This document shows positions 15,990-24,036 of a stretch of DNA of 36,273 nucleotides, in pieces. This stretch comes from JAHEAO01 sp037968535. Its GTDB lineage: Bacteria > Pseudomonadota > Alphaproteobacteria > Rhodobacterales > Rhodobacteraceae. The stretch is from NCBI GenBank assembly GCA_037968535.1, contig JBBKVT010000129.1, positions 1-36,273 of the forward strand. Direction: 5' to 3'. Position 1 is the first letter of the stretch. The number at the start of each line of letters is the position of its first letter. The notes beneath the pieces are model-generated. The model did no database searches. It was given only the letters and a program-made list of their open reading frames with translations, and had not been told where the DNA came from. Made by a program: the position numbers and the translations under genes.

Positions 15990-16439
15990 TCACCGTCGGC
16001 TGGCAAAGAAGTCCTTGAGAAGCGCCTCAGCCTCGCCCGCGCAGATGCCGTCATACACTTCCGGCACGTGGTGGCTTTGCGGATGGTCAAACACCCGTGG
16101 TCCATGCGCGACGCCCCCCGATTTTGGGTCGGCTGCTCCGTAGTAAAGTCGGGCGATGCGGGCCTGGCTGATCGCGCTGGCACACATCGGACAAGGTTCA
16201 AGTGTCACGTACAGGTCGTATCCCGGGAGCCGTTCGGACCCAAGCGCAGCGCAAGCCGCCCGCAGCGCGAGCATCTCGGCATGCGCGGTGGGATCGGCGA
16301 GTTCACGCGTACGGTTGCCCGCCTGCGCCACGACCCGGCCGTCAGGAGCAACCACCACCGCGCCGACAGGCACTTCGCCCCGCTGCGCGGCGGCGCGGGC
16401 CTCGTCCATGGCAGCGGTCATGTGACTGGTAAAGGTCAT
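15990..16439 (-). CDS. tadA: tRNA-specific adenosine deaminase TadA
   Basis: Deaminates A34 of tRNA-Arg(ACG) to inosine. The zinc cytidine-deaminase-like motifs are visible: HAE in DPTAHAEMLALR and PCxxC in LEPCPMCASAI. The stretch QRGEVPVGAVVVAPDGRVVA is typical of TadA. The start at 16439 gives a 149-residue product of normal length; earlier in-frame starts lie in the divergent promoter region. Divergent from the pseudouridine synthase gene, with 75 bases between the starts. Confidence 0.95.
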   Translation of the reverse strand: MTFTSHMTAAMDEARAAAQRGEVPVGAVVVAPDGRVVAQAGNRTRELADPTAHAEMLALRAACAALGSERLPGYDLYVTLEPCPMCASAISQARIARLYYGAADPKSGGVAHGPRVFDHPQSHHVPEVYDGICAGEAEALLKDFFASRR

Positions 16440-16514
16440 GGTTGTGTGATGCCCTGCCCCGCCGACCTTGCCAAGGCGCTTTCCCTTTGCCCCGGCCTTC
16501 GCTAAGGCGGAGAC

Positions 16515-17312
16515 ATGGAACAAAAGTCCCCTGAAGGCGACCGGATCGCCAAGGTTCTATCGCGCGCCGGTGTCGCGTCGCGCCGCGAGGCGGAGCGAAT
16601 GATCGAGGCCGGTCGGGTAAGCGTGAACGGCAAGGTGATCAACAGCCCGGCGCTGAACGTGACCGCGAAGGACAAGATCACCGTCGACGGCAAAGCGCTG
16701 GCTGAACCCGAACCAGCGCGGATCTGGCTGTATCACAAACCAGCCGGTCTGGTCACGACGGCCAAGGATGAACGCGGCCGGCAGACTGTATTCGACATGT
16801 TGCCCGAAGGGATGCCGCGGGTGATGTCGGTCGGACGGCTCGACATCAACTCGGAAGGGCTGCTGCTGTTGACCAACGATGGCGGGGTCAAGCGCAAGCT
16901 GGAACTGCCCTCGACCGGCTGGGTCCGCAAGTACCGGGTGCGGGTCAAGGGCTCACCCGAAGATGCGATGCTCGAGCCGCTGCGCAAGGGCGTGACTGTC
17001 GAGGGCGAGCGGTTTCAGCCGATGTCGGTCACGATCGACCGGCAGCAGGGCGCCAACGCATGGCTGACCATCGGCATCAAGGAAGGCAAGAACCGCGAAA
17101 TCCGCCGCGCGATGGAACATGTCGGGCTGGTGGTGAACCGACTGATCCGGGTCAGCTACGGCCCTTTCATGTTGCGCGAGCTAAAGGTCGGGGCAGTCGA
17201 GGAAGTCAAGCCGCGGGTGGTGCGCGACCAGTTGGGGCTGTCGACGGATGGGCATGCCGTGGCGAAGAAAAAGCCGCAGCGTCGGCGAGGCAGCTCAACC
17301 GAAAAACGCTGA
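16515..17312 (+). CDS. rluB: Pseudouridine synthase, RsuA/RluB family
   Basis: An rRNA pseudouridine synthase with an N-terminal S4 RNA-binding domain (residues about 10-60, GVASRREAERMIEAGRVSVN) and the RsuA-type catalytic domain. The catalytic Asp is in GRLDINSEGLLLLTNDGG. The late motif KEGKNREIRRAMEHVGL is conserved, and a short basic tail (KKKPQRRRGSSTEKR) follows. RluB, acting on 23S rRNA helix 80, is the best match; RluE/F-type specificity cannot be excluded from sequence alone. 265 residues. Confidence 0.85.
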   Translation: MEQKSPEGDRIAKVLSRAGVASRREAERMIEAGRVSVNGKVINSPALNVTAKDKITVDGKALAEPEPARIWLYHKPAGLVTTAKDERGRQTVFDMLPEGMPRVMSVGRLDINSEGLLLLTNDGGVKRKLELPSTGWVRKYRVRVKGSPEDAMLEPLRKGVTVEGERFQPMSVTIDRQQGANAWLTIGIKEGKNREIRRAMEHVGLVVNRLIRVSYGPFMLRELKVGAVEEVKPRVVRDQLGLSTDGHAVAKKKPQRRRGSSTEKR

Positions 17313-17342
17313 TCCGAACGTCTGAGAATCTGCGGGGTTCGC

Positions 17343-17498
17343 ATGGATACAGCCGGCAAGTTCTCGTTGAGAGTGAAGGGCATGGGCGGCGATATCCGCG
17401 CAGGGTGGGTCGCGGGTAATCTCGAGTCTGGTCAGGCGCTGACCCATGACCTATATGGGAACGGGTGGAAATACTGTGCAGATCGGGGGCGCGTGTGA
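17343..17498 (+). CDS. Doubtful 51-residue open frame before the XpaC-TelA operon
   Basis: An ATG frame MDTAGKFSLRVKGMGGDIRA... that ends 4 bases into the next small gene (GTGA overlap). It has no recognisable domain, no strong ribosome-binding site, and only moderate third-position GC. I list it because its overlap with the membrane microprotein would fit a coupled chain. It could equally be part of the operon's leader. Confidence 0.2.
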   Translation: MDTAGKFSLRVKGMGGDIRAGWVAGNLESGQALTHDLYGNGWKYCADRGRV

Positions 17499-17578
17499 CC
17501 GATTCCGGGTTACGGAAAATTGCCTATATCCTTTTGCTGGGGCTGATCATTTATGTCGCCGCCTCGGGGGGCGTCTGA
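17495..17578 (+). CDS. 27-residue single-span membrane microprotein
   Basis: A GTG-start frame encoding MTDSGLRKIAYILLLGLIIY followed by VAASGGV. A short polar start with Arg-Lys is followed by about 14 strongly hydrophobic residues, which fits a single inner-membrane helix with the N-terminus inside. The stop overlaps the ATG of the XpaC-like gene by one base (TGATG), and its start overlaps the preceding doubtful frame. The ribosome-binding site is weak and purine-rich. Function is unknown; position suggests a small partner of the XpaC/TelA membrane system. Confidence 0.5.
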   Translation: MTDSGLRKIAYILLLGLIIYVAASGGV

Positions 17579-18465
17579 TGGCTGAACGCTATGGCGCTAA
17601 ATTCAGCCCGGATCGTCCGCCAGCCGATGACGCCTCGCCGGTAAACGAGTGGCACGGTCGGCGGCGCACCCGCGCAGGCGGGCGCGTGAACTTGTTGTTC
17701 CTGGTGCCGTTGCCGTTGGCGATCCGCGCTTTCGCGCAGGATCCCGCCGGTCTTGCGCTGAACCTGGCGGGCTTTGCGATTCTGATGCTGGCCGCCTGGC
17801 TGACGCGCGAAGGCGTCCAGGCCCAGGACGCCTATGACGCGCGGCGGATTGCGCGACGGCCCGCGTTGCCGCGCAAGCTGCTCGGGTCGGTCCTGACCGG
17901 TGCGGGACTGTTCGTGGCGGCCTTCGCTGCCAATGACAGCCTGCTAAATCCGCTGATCTTTGCCGGTCTGGGGTTCGCACTGCATGCGTTTTCGTTCGGA
18001 CTTGATCCGATGTCCGACAAGGGGATCGAGGGCGTCGACACCTTCCAGCAGGACCGGGTCGCGCGGGCCGTTGGCGAGGCGGAAAAACACCTGACAGCGA
18101 TGAGTGAGGCGATCAGTCGCGCCGGCGACCGCCGACTGGATGCGCGCGTCGAGGCTTTCCAGCGCACTGCACGCGAGATGTTCCGCACCGTCGAGGAAGA
18201 TCCTCGCGATCTGACGGCGGCTCGCCGATACCTCGGCGTCTACCTACTGGGCGCGCGCGATGCGACCATCAAGTTCGCCGATCTGCACGGCCGCACCCGC
18301 GACCCGCAAGCGCGTGCCGATTACGAAGCCCTGCTGGACGATCTGGAAAAGAATTTTGCTGCCCGCACCCGGACCTTCCTGCTGGACAATAGAACCGACC
18401 TCAACGTTGAAATCGAAGTGCTGCGTGAAAGACTGGAACGCGAAGGCGTTCCCGCGCGCGACTAG
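17578..18465 (+). CDS. XpaC-like membrane protein (5-bromo-4-chloroindolyl phosphate hydrolysis family)
   Basis: A 295-residue protein. The N-terminal half has about four hydrophobic segments (VNLLFLVPLPLAIRAF, LALNLAGFAILMLAAWL, LLGSVLTGAGLFVAAFA, LIFAGLGFALHAFSFG). The C-terminal half is a charged, helical cytoplasmic part with likely coiled coil (ARAVGEAEKHLTAMSEAISR through LEKNFAARTRTFLLD). The family is named after B. subtilis XpaC; its biochemical activity is not established. It precedes telA by 19 bases, as xpaC precedes the telA homologue yaaN in Bacillus. The start is set by the TGATG overlap and a G-rich ribosome-binding stretch; the frame is open upstream without homology. Confidence 0.85.
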   Translation: MAERYGAKFSPDRPPADDASPVNEWHGRRRTRAGGRVNLLFLVPLPLAIRAFAQDPAGLALNLAGFAILMLAAWLTREGVQAQDAYDARRIARRPALPRKLLGSVLTGAGLFVAAFAANDSLLNPLIFAGLGFALHAFSFGLDPMSDKGIEGVDTFQQDRVARAVGEAEKHLTAMSEAISRAGDRRLDARVEAFQRTAREMFRTVEEDPRDLTAARRYLGVYLLGARDATIKFADLHGRTRDPQARADYEALLDDLEKNFAARTRTFLLDNRTDLNVEIEVLRERLEREGVPARD

Positions 18466-18484
18466 CCGTAAAGGAACCATCGCC

Positions 18485-19675
18485 ATGACAGACGCCGTCC
18501 GCCAGAAAGCCGCTGCCGACTTGAAAACGATCGAGGATGTCACCGCTGTGGTGTTGCCGGAACCGTCTTCAGAACTTGTGCCACTGGCCAAGGCCAACAC
18601 GCCGGTGGCGGCGGAGATCAAGAAACGGATGGCCGAGATCGACCTGGAAAACACCGGCTCGATCATCGGCTTCGGATCCGGGGCGCAGGCCGAATTGCAG
18701 GCGATCAGCCAGTCGATGCTGGCAGATGTGCGCAACAAGGATGTAGGACCCGCCGGGGATTCGCTGCGCGAGATCGTATCAACGATCCGGGGATTTTCGA
18801 TCGAGGAACTAAACCCCAACCGCAAGCGGTCGTGGTGGGAGCGGATGACCGGTCAAGCGACGCCGATTGCCAAGTTCATGGCGCGTTACGAGGATGTTCA
18901 AGGTCAGATTGACAGGGTCACCGACAGCCTGCTGGGCCACGAGCACAAGCTTCTGAAGGATATCAAGTCGCTCGATATCCTCTACGAAAAGACCTTGGGT
19001 TTCTACGACGAGCTGGCCCTTTACATCATCGCCGGCGAAGAAAAGCTGACCGAGCTGGACCACAAGACCATCCCTGCGAAAGAGACCGCTGCGGCCAAGG
19101 CGCGCGACGACAAGGGCGTGATCGCTGCACAAGAGTTGCGCGACCTTCGTGCCGCGCGCGACGATCTGGAACGTCGGGTTCATGACCTTAAGCTGACGCG
19201 GCAGGTGACGATGCAGTCGCTGCCCTCGATCCGGCTGGTACAGGAAAACGACAAATCGCTGGTGACGAAGATCAACTCGACATTGGTCAACACCGTGCCA
19301 CTTTGGGAAACCCAACTGGCGCAAGCTCTGACGATCCAGCGGTCGAGCGCAGCCGCGGGCGCAGTGAAGGAGGCCAATGATCTGACGAACGAATTGCTGA
19401 CCGCCAATGCCAAGAATTTGCGACAGGCCAACAAGACGGTGCGCGAAGAGATGGAGCGCGGTGTGTTCGATATCGAGGCCGTCAAGGCAGCGAATGCCGA
19501 ACTGATCGCCACGATTTATGAAAGCGTCGCCATCGCGGACGAGGGCAAGCGCAAACGCGCCGCCGCCGAAGACGAGCTTCGCAAGATGGAAGCCGAACTG
19601 CGCGACACACTGTCTTCGGCCAAGGCAAGGGCGGACAAGACCGGCGACGCGGTCGGAACCTCTGTGCAGGGATAG
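18485..19675 (+). CDS. TelA-family toxic anion resistance protein
   Basis: A 396-residue, mostly alpha-helical cytoplasmic protein of the TelA family (tellurite/toxic-anion and antimicrobial tolerance). Recognisable stretches include LREIVSTIRGFSIEELNPNR, IDRVTDSLLGHEHKLLKDIK and TRQVTMQSLPSIRLVQENDK. The last third is likely coiled coil. The true start is the ATG at 18485 (MTDAVRQKAAADLK); the frame is open upstream inside the preceding gene. The link with XpaC is long known from Gram-positives, but the mechanism is unresolved. Anion resistance itself is a family label, not something shown here. Confidence 0.9.
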   Translation: MTDAVRQKAAADLKTIEDVTAVVLPEPSSELVPLAKANTPVAAEIKKRMAEIDLENTGSIIGFGSGAQAELQAISQSMLADVRNKDVGPAGDSLREIVSTIRGFSIEELNPNRKRSWWERMTGQATPIAKFMARYEDVQGQIDRVTDSLLGHEHKLLKDIKSLDILYEKTLGFYDELALYIIAGEEKLTELDHKTIPAKETAAAKARDDKGVIAAQELRDLRAARDDLERRVHDLKLTRQVTMQSLPSIRLVQENDKSLVTKINSTLVNTVPLWETQLAQALTIQRSSAAAGAVKEANDLTNELLTANAKNLRQANKTVREEMERGVFDIEAVKAANAELIATIYESVAIADEGKRKRAAAEDELRKMEAELRDTLSSAKARADKTGDAVGTSVQG

Positions 19676-19682
19676 GCTGATC

Positions 19683-20636
19683 TTGCTCACCTTCGACAAT
19701 CGGTCATGGTCAGGCAGGCTGGCGGCGGTGGTGCCGCTGGTGCTTTTTGGCTGCACCAATCTGGAACTGCCGCAATCTGATGCGGCCACAGCACCGCCGG
19801 CGCCAGCCGCTGTCATTCCGGCGGAACAGTCGCAGGCCAGCACGGACCTCGAACGCTATTATCTAAGCGTCGAGAACGACCTGCTGGCGCGCGGCTTGCT
19901 GCGGGTCGACGGCGGTGGGCCGGATGTTCCGTTTACCGCGCGCGATCTGGCCGAGAACTTCTCGGTCATTGCGCTGACCGAAGAATTGCGCGTCGAGAAT
20001 GGCCGGGTGTTGCCGGGCAAGGCGCTGATCACATTGCGTCGCTGGAACGGGCCGATCCGCTTCGGCATCTATTTCGGCGACACCGTGCCAGAAGATATCC
20101 GCGTCAGTGACCGCGTCTTCATCGCGGATTACGTGCGTCGGCTGTCGCGGATCACCGGGCATCCGATGTCGATCGCGACGACGGCTACTAATTTCGACAT
20201 CGTGATCCTGCACGAGGATCAGCGGCTTGCGGTGAACCCGTTGTTGCAACGCGCAGGCGTTGTGCCGAGCCGTGGGATGATCGACGCCATCGCCGGGATG
20301 AGCCGCAATGATTACTGCGCGGTGCTGACCGAGGATCGCCGCAACGACGGGGTCATCACAAACGCCCTGGCGATCGTCCGCGCTGAGCATTCCGAGAAGA
20401 TGCGACAGATGTGTTTTCACGAGGAAATCGCGCAGGGTCTGGGATTGTTCAACGACAGCCCGCAGGCGCGGCCATCGATCTTCAACGACGACGAGGAATT
20501 CGGGCGGCTGACCACGCATGACGAAATGCTGCTGCGGATGCTTTACGATCCAAGGATGCGACCGGGCATGGCTGCCGCCGAAGCCCGGACGCTTGCAGTA
20601 ACAATCGCGAATGAACTGGTTGGTGGCGAAAGCTGA
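19683..20636 (+). CDS. DUF2927 lipoprotein
   Basis: A predicted 317-residue lipoprotein with lipobox LVLFGC after a hydrophobic leader. The mature part, from the SLERYY-like start to FHEEIAQGLGLFNDSPQARP, fits DUF2927 proteins, some of which have zinc-metalloprotease-like ELP(T)-type histidine motifs; here FHEEIAQ is the corresponding His-Glu. No ATG is available after the telA stop, so a TTG at 19683 is the best start, seven bases past it, giving MLTFDNRSWSGRLAAVVPLV. It lies between telA and the SPFH gene, placing a surface-anchored component in this operon. Proteolytic function is inference. Confidence 0.75.
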   Translation: MLTFDNRSWSGRLAAVVPLVLFGCTNLELPQSDAATAPPAPAAVIPAEQSQASTDLERYYLSVENDLLARGLLRVDGGGPDVPFTARDLAENFSVIALTEELRVENGRVLPGKALITLRRWNGPIRFGIYFGDTVPEDIRVSDRVFIADYVRRLSRITGHPMSIATTATNFDIVILHEDQRLAVNPLLQRAGVVPSRGMIDAIAGMSRNDYCAVLTEDRRNDGVITNALAIVRAEHSEKMRQMCFHEEIAQGLGLFNDSPQARPSIFNDDEEFGRLTTHDEMLLRMLYDPRMRPGMAAAEARTLAVTIANELVGGES

Positions 20637-20660
20637 TTGATGAACGGATAGGAGCGAGTT

Positions 20661-21776
20661 ATGGGTATTCTTGATTTTCTGATGGGCGAGTTCATCGATG
20701 TCATCCACTGGACCGATGGCACTCGCGACACGATGGTCTGGCGGTTCGAGCGCGAGGGCCATGAGATCAAGTATGGTGCCAAGCTGACGGTGCGCGAGGG
20801 TCAGGCGGCGGTCTTCGTGCATGAGGGGCAACTGGCGGACGTGTTCACGCCGGGGCTCTACATGCTTGAGACCAACAACATGCCGATCCTGACGACGTTG
20901 CAGCACTGGGATCACGGGTTCCGCTCGCCGTTCAAATCCGAGATTTATTTCGTCAACACGACCCGGTTCAATGACCTCAAATGGGGCACCAAGAACCCGA
21001 TCATCGCGCGCGATCCTGAATTCGGGCCGATCCGGCTGCGGGCATTTGGCACCTATTCGGTTCGCGTGACGGAGCCCGCGAAATTCCTTGTCGAGATCGT
21101 CGGCACCGATGGTGAATTCACAATGGACGAGATCAGTTTTCAGATCCGCAACATCATTGTTCAGGAATTTTCCCGCGTCCTCGCATCGTCCGGCATCCCG
21201 GTCTTGGACATGGCCGCGAATACTGCCGATCTGGGCAAGCTGCTGGCAACGGCGATCTCGCCCGCGATCGCGCAATATGGATTAGAATTGCCAGAACTTT
21301 ACATTGAAAACATAAGCATGCCGCCCGCAGTTGAAGAAGCTTTGGACAAGCGCACCAGCATGGGTCTGGCTGGTGATCTGGGCAGGTTCACGCAATATTC
21401 CGGCGCCGAGGCGATGACTTCTGCGGCGCGCAATCCGTCCGGTGGGGGCGGCATGGCGGCTGGACTCGGGGCCGGAATGGGAATGGCGATGGGCGCGCAG
21501 ATGGCGCATCAGGGGCCTTGGGGTTCCATGCCGTCGCAACCGGCCGCCGTGCCGCCACCCCCGCCTCCGGTCGAGAACGTCTGGCATATCGCGAAGGACG
21601 GCGAGACCGAGGGACCGTATTCGCGGGCGTCGATGGGCAGAATGGCGGCTGACGGCGGACTTACACGCGATTCCCTGGTCTGGACCAACGGTCAGGACGG
21701 CTGGAAACGCGCCGAGGAGGTGGTCGAATTGGCGCAACTTTTCACCGTGATGCCGCCGCCGCCGCCGGGCAGTTGA
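20661..21776 (+). CDS. SPFH-domain protein (YdjI/virion-core-like) with C-terminal GYF_2 domain
   Basis: A 371-residue membrane-scaffold-type protein. Residues 1-230 match the SPFH group typified by B. subtilis YdjI (MGILDFLMGEFIDVIHWTDG at the start, then IKYGAKLTVREGQAAVFVHE and LGKLLATAISPAIAQYGLEL). A Gly/Met/Ala-rich and proline-rich linker (PAAVPPPPPPVEN) follows. The C-terminus is a GYF_2 domain (VWHIAKDGETEGPYSRASMG, then LVWTNGQDGWKRAEEV). YdjI-type proteins recruit PspA to stressed membranes in Bacillus; here no pspA is nearby. AGGAG precedes the ATG. The GYF_2 domain may bind proline-rich partners. Confidence 0.88.
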   Translation: MGILDFLMGEFIDVIHWTDGTRDTMVWRFEREGHEIKYGAKLTVREGQAAVFVHEGQLADVFTPGLYMLETNNMPILTTLQHWDHGFRSPFKSEIYFVNTTRFNDLKWGTKNPIIARDPEFGPIRLRAFGTYSVRVTEPAKFLVEIVGTDGEFTMDEISFQIRNIIVQEFSRVLASSGIPVLDMAANTADLGKLLATAISPAIAQYGLELPELYIENISMPPAVEEALDKRTSMGLAGDLGRFTQYSGAEAMTSAARNPSGGGGMAAGLGAGMGMAMGAQMAHQGPWGSMPSQPAAVPPPPPPVENVWHIAKDGETEGPYSRASMGRMAADGGLTRDSLVWTNGQDGWKRAEEVVELAQLFTVMPPPPPGS

Positions 21777-21956
21777 AAGCTCGCCGGGTCAGCAGTTTTG
21801 ACTTCGACACGACGCCGGTTGTTAGCAAGCCGCGCTTCAGATCAAGGCCCCTAAACCACCGCACCGCCATCTGTGAACGCCTTGACGGCGTCCGGGTCGC
21901 GCGAAATGCTGGCGTGACCCGCCCGTGACCGCCACCCGCCTGCCGGAGCCCTGCCC

Positions 21957-23087
21957 GTGACACAAGTGCCACCGACCCAAGCGCGCGCCGATACCGACCA
22001 TAGCGAACATCGCTTTCCCTGCGATAATTGCGGCGCGGACATGCGGTTCGCGCCCGGCCAGGGCATGTTGGTCTGCGATCACTGCGGCAATACCCGGCCG
22101 CTAGAAGGCGACGACGTCGTCCATGCGCCGATCCGAGAACTGGATTTCAACGCAGCCCTCGCGGCCGATTTGCCGGCGCAAGAGATCGAGGAAAAGCGGG
22201 TATCGTCCTGCCCCAACTGTGGCGCCGAGATCGAATTCGATCCAGCCATTCATGCGATCGAATGCCCGTTCTGCGCCACTCCGGTGGTGATCGGCACCGG
22301 AACACAGCGCTATATCAAGCCGCGCGGCCTGTTGCCGTTCGGCCTGACCGAGCCGCAGGCGAGGACCGCGATGACAGAATGGCTCGGCTCGCTGTGGTTT
22401 GCGCCGAACGGTCTACAGGATTATGCCCGCAAGGGACGCAAGTTGGACGGCATCTACGTGCCCTATTGGACTTATGATGCCGATACCAAGAGCACCTATC
22501 GCGGCGAGCGCGGCGTCGTTTATTACGAAAGCCAGACGGTTCGGCGCAATGGACGGACCGAAACCGTGCGGGTGCAGAAAGTGCGCTGGTATCCTGCCTC
22601 TGGCCGCGTCGCGCGGTGGTTTGACGACGTGCTGGTGCTCGCGTCGCGCAGTTTGCCCAAACACTTTACCGACGGGTTGCAGCCTTGGGATCTGACGGCA
22701 CTCGAACCTTACCGACCGGAATATCTGGCCGGGTTCCGGTCCGAAGGCTACACCGTCACGCTAGAGGAAGGCTGGGCAGAGGCGCGCGCCGAGATCGACC
22801 GCACCATTGAACGCGACGTGAAGTTCGATATCGGCGGCGATCGTCAGCGGATCGCCGAGATCCGCACCACTGTCGCAGATGTAACCTTCAAGCATGTTTT
22901 GCTGCCGATCTGGATGGCCGCCTACAAGTATCGCGGTCGCAGCTTTCGCTTTGTCGTCAACGGCCGCACCGGACGGGTTCAGGGCGAACGACCGTGGTCC
23001 GCGTGGAAGATCGCCTTCGCGGTGCTGGTCGGCGCGATTCTGGCCGCGGCAATCGGTTACGGTATCGCGTTGCAGAACCAGGGCTAG
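21957..23087 (+). CDS. Double zinc-ribbon membrane protein (YdjG-like)
   Basis: A 376-residue protein with two N-terminal zinc ribbons: CDNCGADM...CDHCGN (residues about 22-45) and CPNCGAEI...CPFCATP (about 84-108). A middle domain contains YVPYWTYDADTKSTYRGERG and PIWMAAYKYRGRSFRFVVNG. One C-terminal transmembrane helix (IAFAVLVGAILAAAIGYGIA) closes the protein. The family is often labelled TFIIB-type zinc ribbon or mis-labelled primosomal protein N'. The start is a GTG at 21957 with CGGAG upstream. It sits 180 bases after the SPFH gene, the same pairing as YdjI-YdjG in Bacillus. Function is probably in membrane-stress scaffolding (inference). Confidence 0.8.
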   Translation: MTQVPPTQARADTDHSEHRFPCDNCGADMRFAPGQGMLVCDHCGNTRPLEGDDVVHAPIRELDFNAALAADLPAQEIEEKRVSSCPNCGAEIEFDPAIHAIECPFCATPVVIGTGTQRYIKPRGLLPFGLTEPQARTAMTEWLGSLWFAPNGLQDYARKGRKLDGIYVPYWTYDADTKSTYRGERGVVYYESQTVRRNGRTETVRVQKVRWYPASGRVARWFDDVLVLASRSLPKHFTDGLQPWDLTALEPYRPEYLAGFRSEGYTVTLEEGWAEARAEIDRTIERDVKFDIGGDRQRIAEIRTTVADVTFKHVLLPIWMAAYKYRGRSFRFVVNGRTGRVQGERPWSAWKIAFAVLVGAILAAAIGYGIALQNQG

Positions 23088-23127
23088 GCCAAGTCCATCG
23101 CGTCGCCTCCGCGACCCATTCGTTCGC

Positions 23128-24036
23128 CTAGCGGTTTCCCGCCAGCGCCGTCGCCTGCTTGTTCAAGGCGCGTTCACGGGCCCAGATGTAGATGCCGCTG
23201 GCGACGATGATCGCGGTCCCCATCATCGTGGCCCCGGTCGGAATAGCTGCGAAGACCAGCCAGCTCCAGAACGTGGCGTAGAGGATCTGAGTGTAGACCA
23301 CCGGCGCCACCCGGCTGGCCTCGGCATAGCGATAGGCGACAGTCAGCATCGAATGGCCGACAAAGCCGAGGACACCGATCAATATCAACAACAGCCATTG
23401 CCACGCGAACTGTGGCGCGACCCAGGCGGCAAGCCCGAACGGAGCGACGACGAGGGTTGCGATGACGCTGGCGTAAATCTGCGATACCGGATTGTTGTCG
23501 ATGCCGGCCAGCATGCGGGTCATCACGAAGTAGAACGAGGCGCAGGCCATCGAGGCCAGTGACAACAGCATCGCGGGATGGAAAGCGGACGACCAGGGTT
23601 GGGTGATGACAAGGACGCCGACGAAGCCGAACATGATTCCGATCATGCGGCGGATGCCGACCTTCTCGCCTAACATGGGGATTGCCAGCAGGCTCATCAG
23701 CAACGGTGCGGCGAAGAAGATCGAGATCGTCACGGTCAGCGGCAGATAGCCCACTGCATTGAAGTTGAAGATCGTCGATCCAAGCAGCCCCAGCGCCCGG
23801 ATCACCTGCAATCGAGGTGCCGCGCTGCGCAATACCACGGTGCCGTAACGCGGCAACAGGAACAGCAGCGCGACCGAAGCATGGCTCAGGAACCGCATGA
23901 ACGATACCTGTATCCCCGGCAGTCCAGAGGTTACCAGCACCTTGGCGATCGTGTCCATCGAGGCGAAGAGAAAGAACGTGACGGCAAGGATAGCGACCGC
24001 AAGTCCCAGCCTGTCTTCGCGCGGGGCGACAGTCAT
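23128..24036 (-). CDS. EamA/DMT-family membrane transporter
   Basis: A 302-residue protein with ten hydrophobic segments arranged as two EamA repeats, for example LAVAILAVTFFLFASMDTIA in the first and MLLSLASMACASFYFVMTRM in the second. The start at 24036 (MTVAPREDRLG) overlaps the stop of the upstream dehydrogenase as ATGA, so it belongs to the catabolic operon. The family includes exporters and importers of small metabolites. As the operon already has a TRAP importer, export of a by-product or intermediate is a plausible role (inference). Confidence 0.85.
   Translation of the reverse strand: MTVAPREDRLGLAVAILAVTFFLFASMDTIAKVLVTSGLPGIQVSFMRFLSHASVALLFLLPRYGTVVLRSAAPRLQVIRALGLLGSTIFNFNAVGYLPLTVTISIFFAAPLLMSLLAIPMLGEKVGIRRMIGIMFGFVGVLVITQPWSSAFHPAMLLSLASMACASFYFVMTRMLAGIDNNPVSQIYASVIATLVVAPFGLAAWVAPQFAWQWLLLILIGVLGFVGHSMLTVAYRYAEASRVAPVVYTQILYATFWSWLVFAAIPTGATMMGTAIIVASGIYIWARERALNKQATALAGNR

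Noticed and set aside
19863..21275. Long open frame of 470 codons on the minus strand opposite the DUF2927 and SPFH genes
   Set aside because: It is antisense to two genes with clear domains and has no recognisable motif. High GC makes long antisense frames common.
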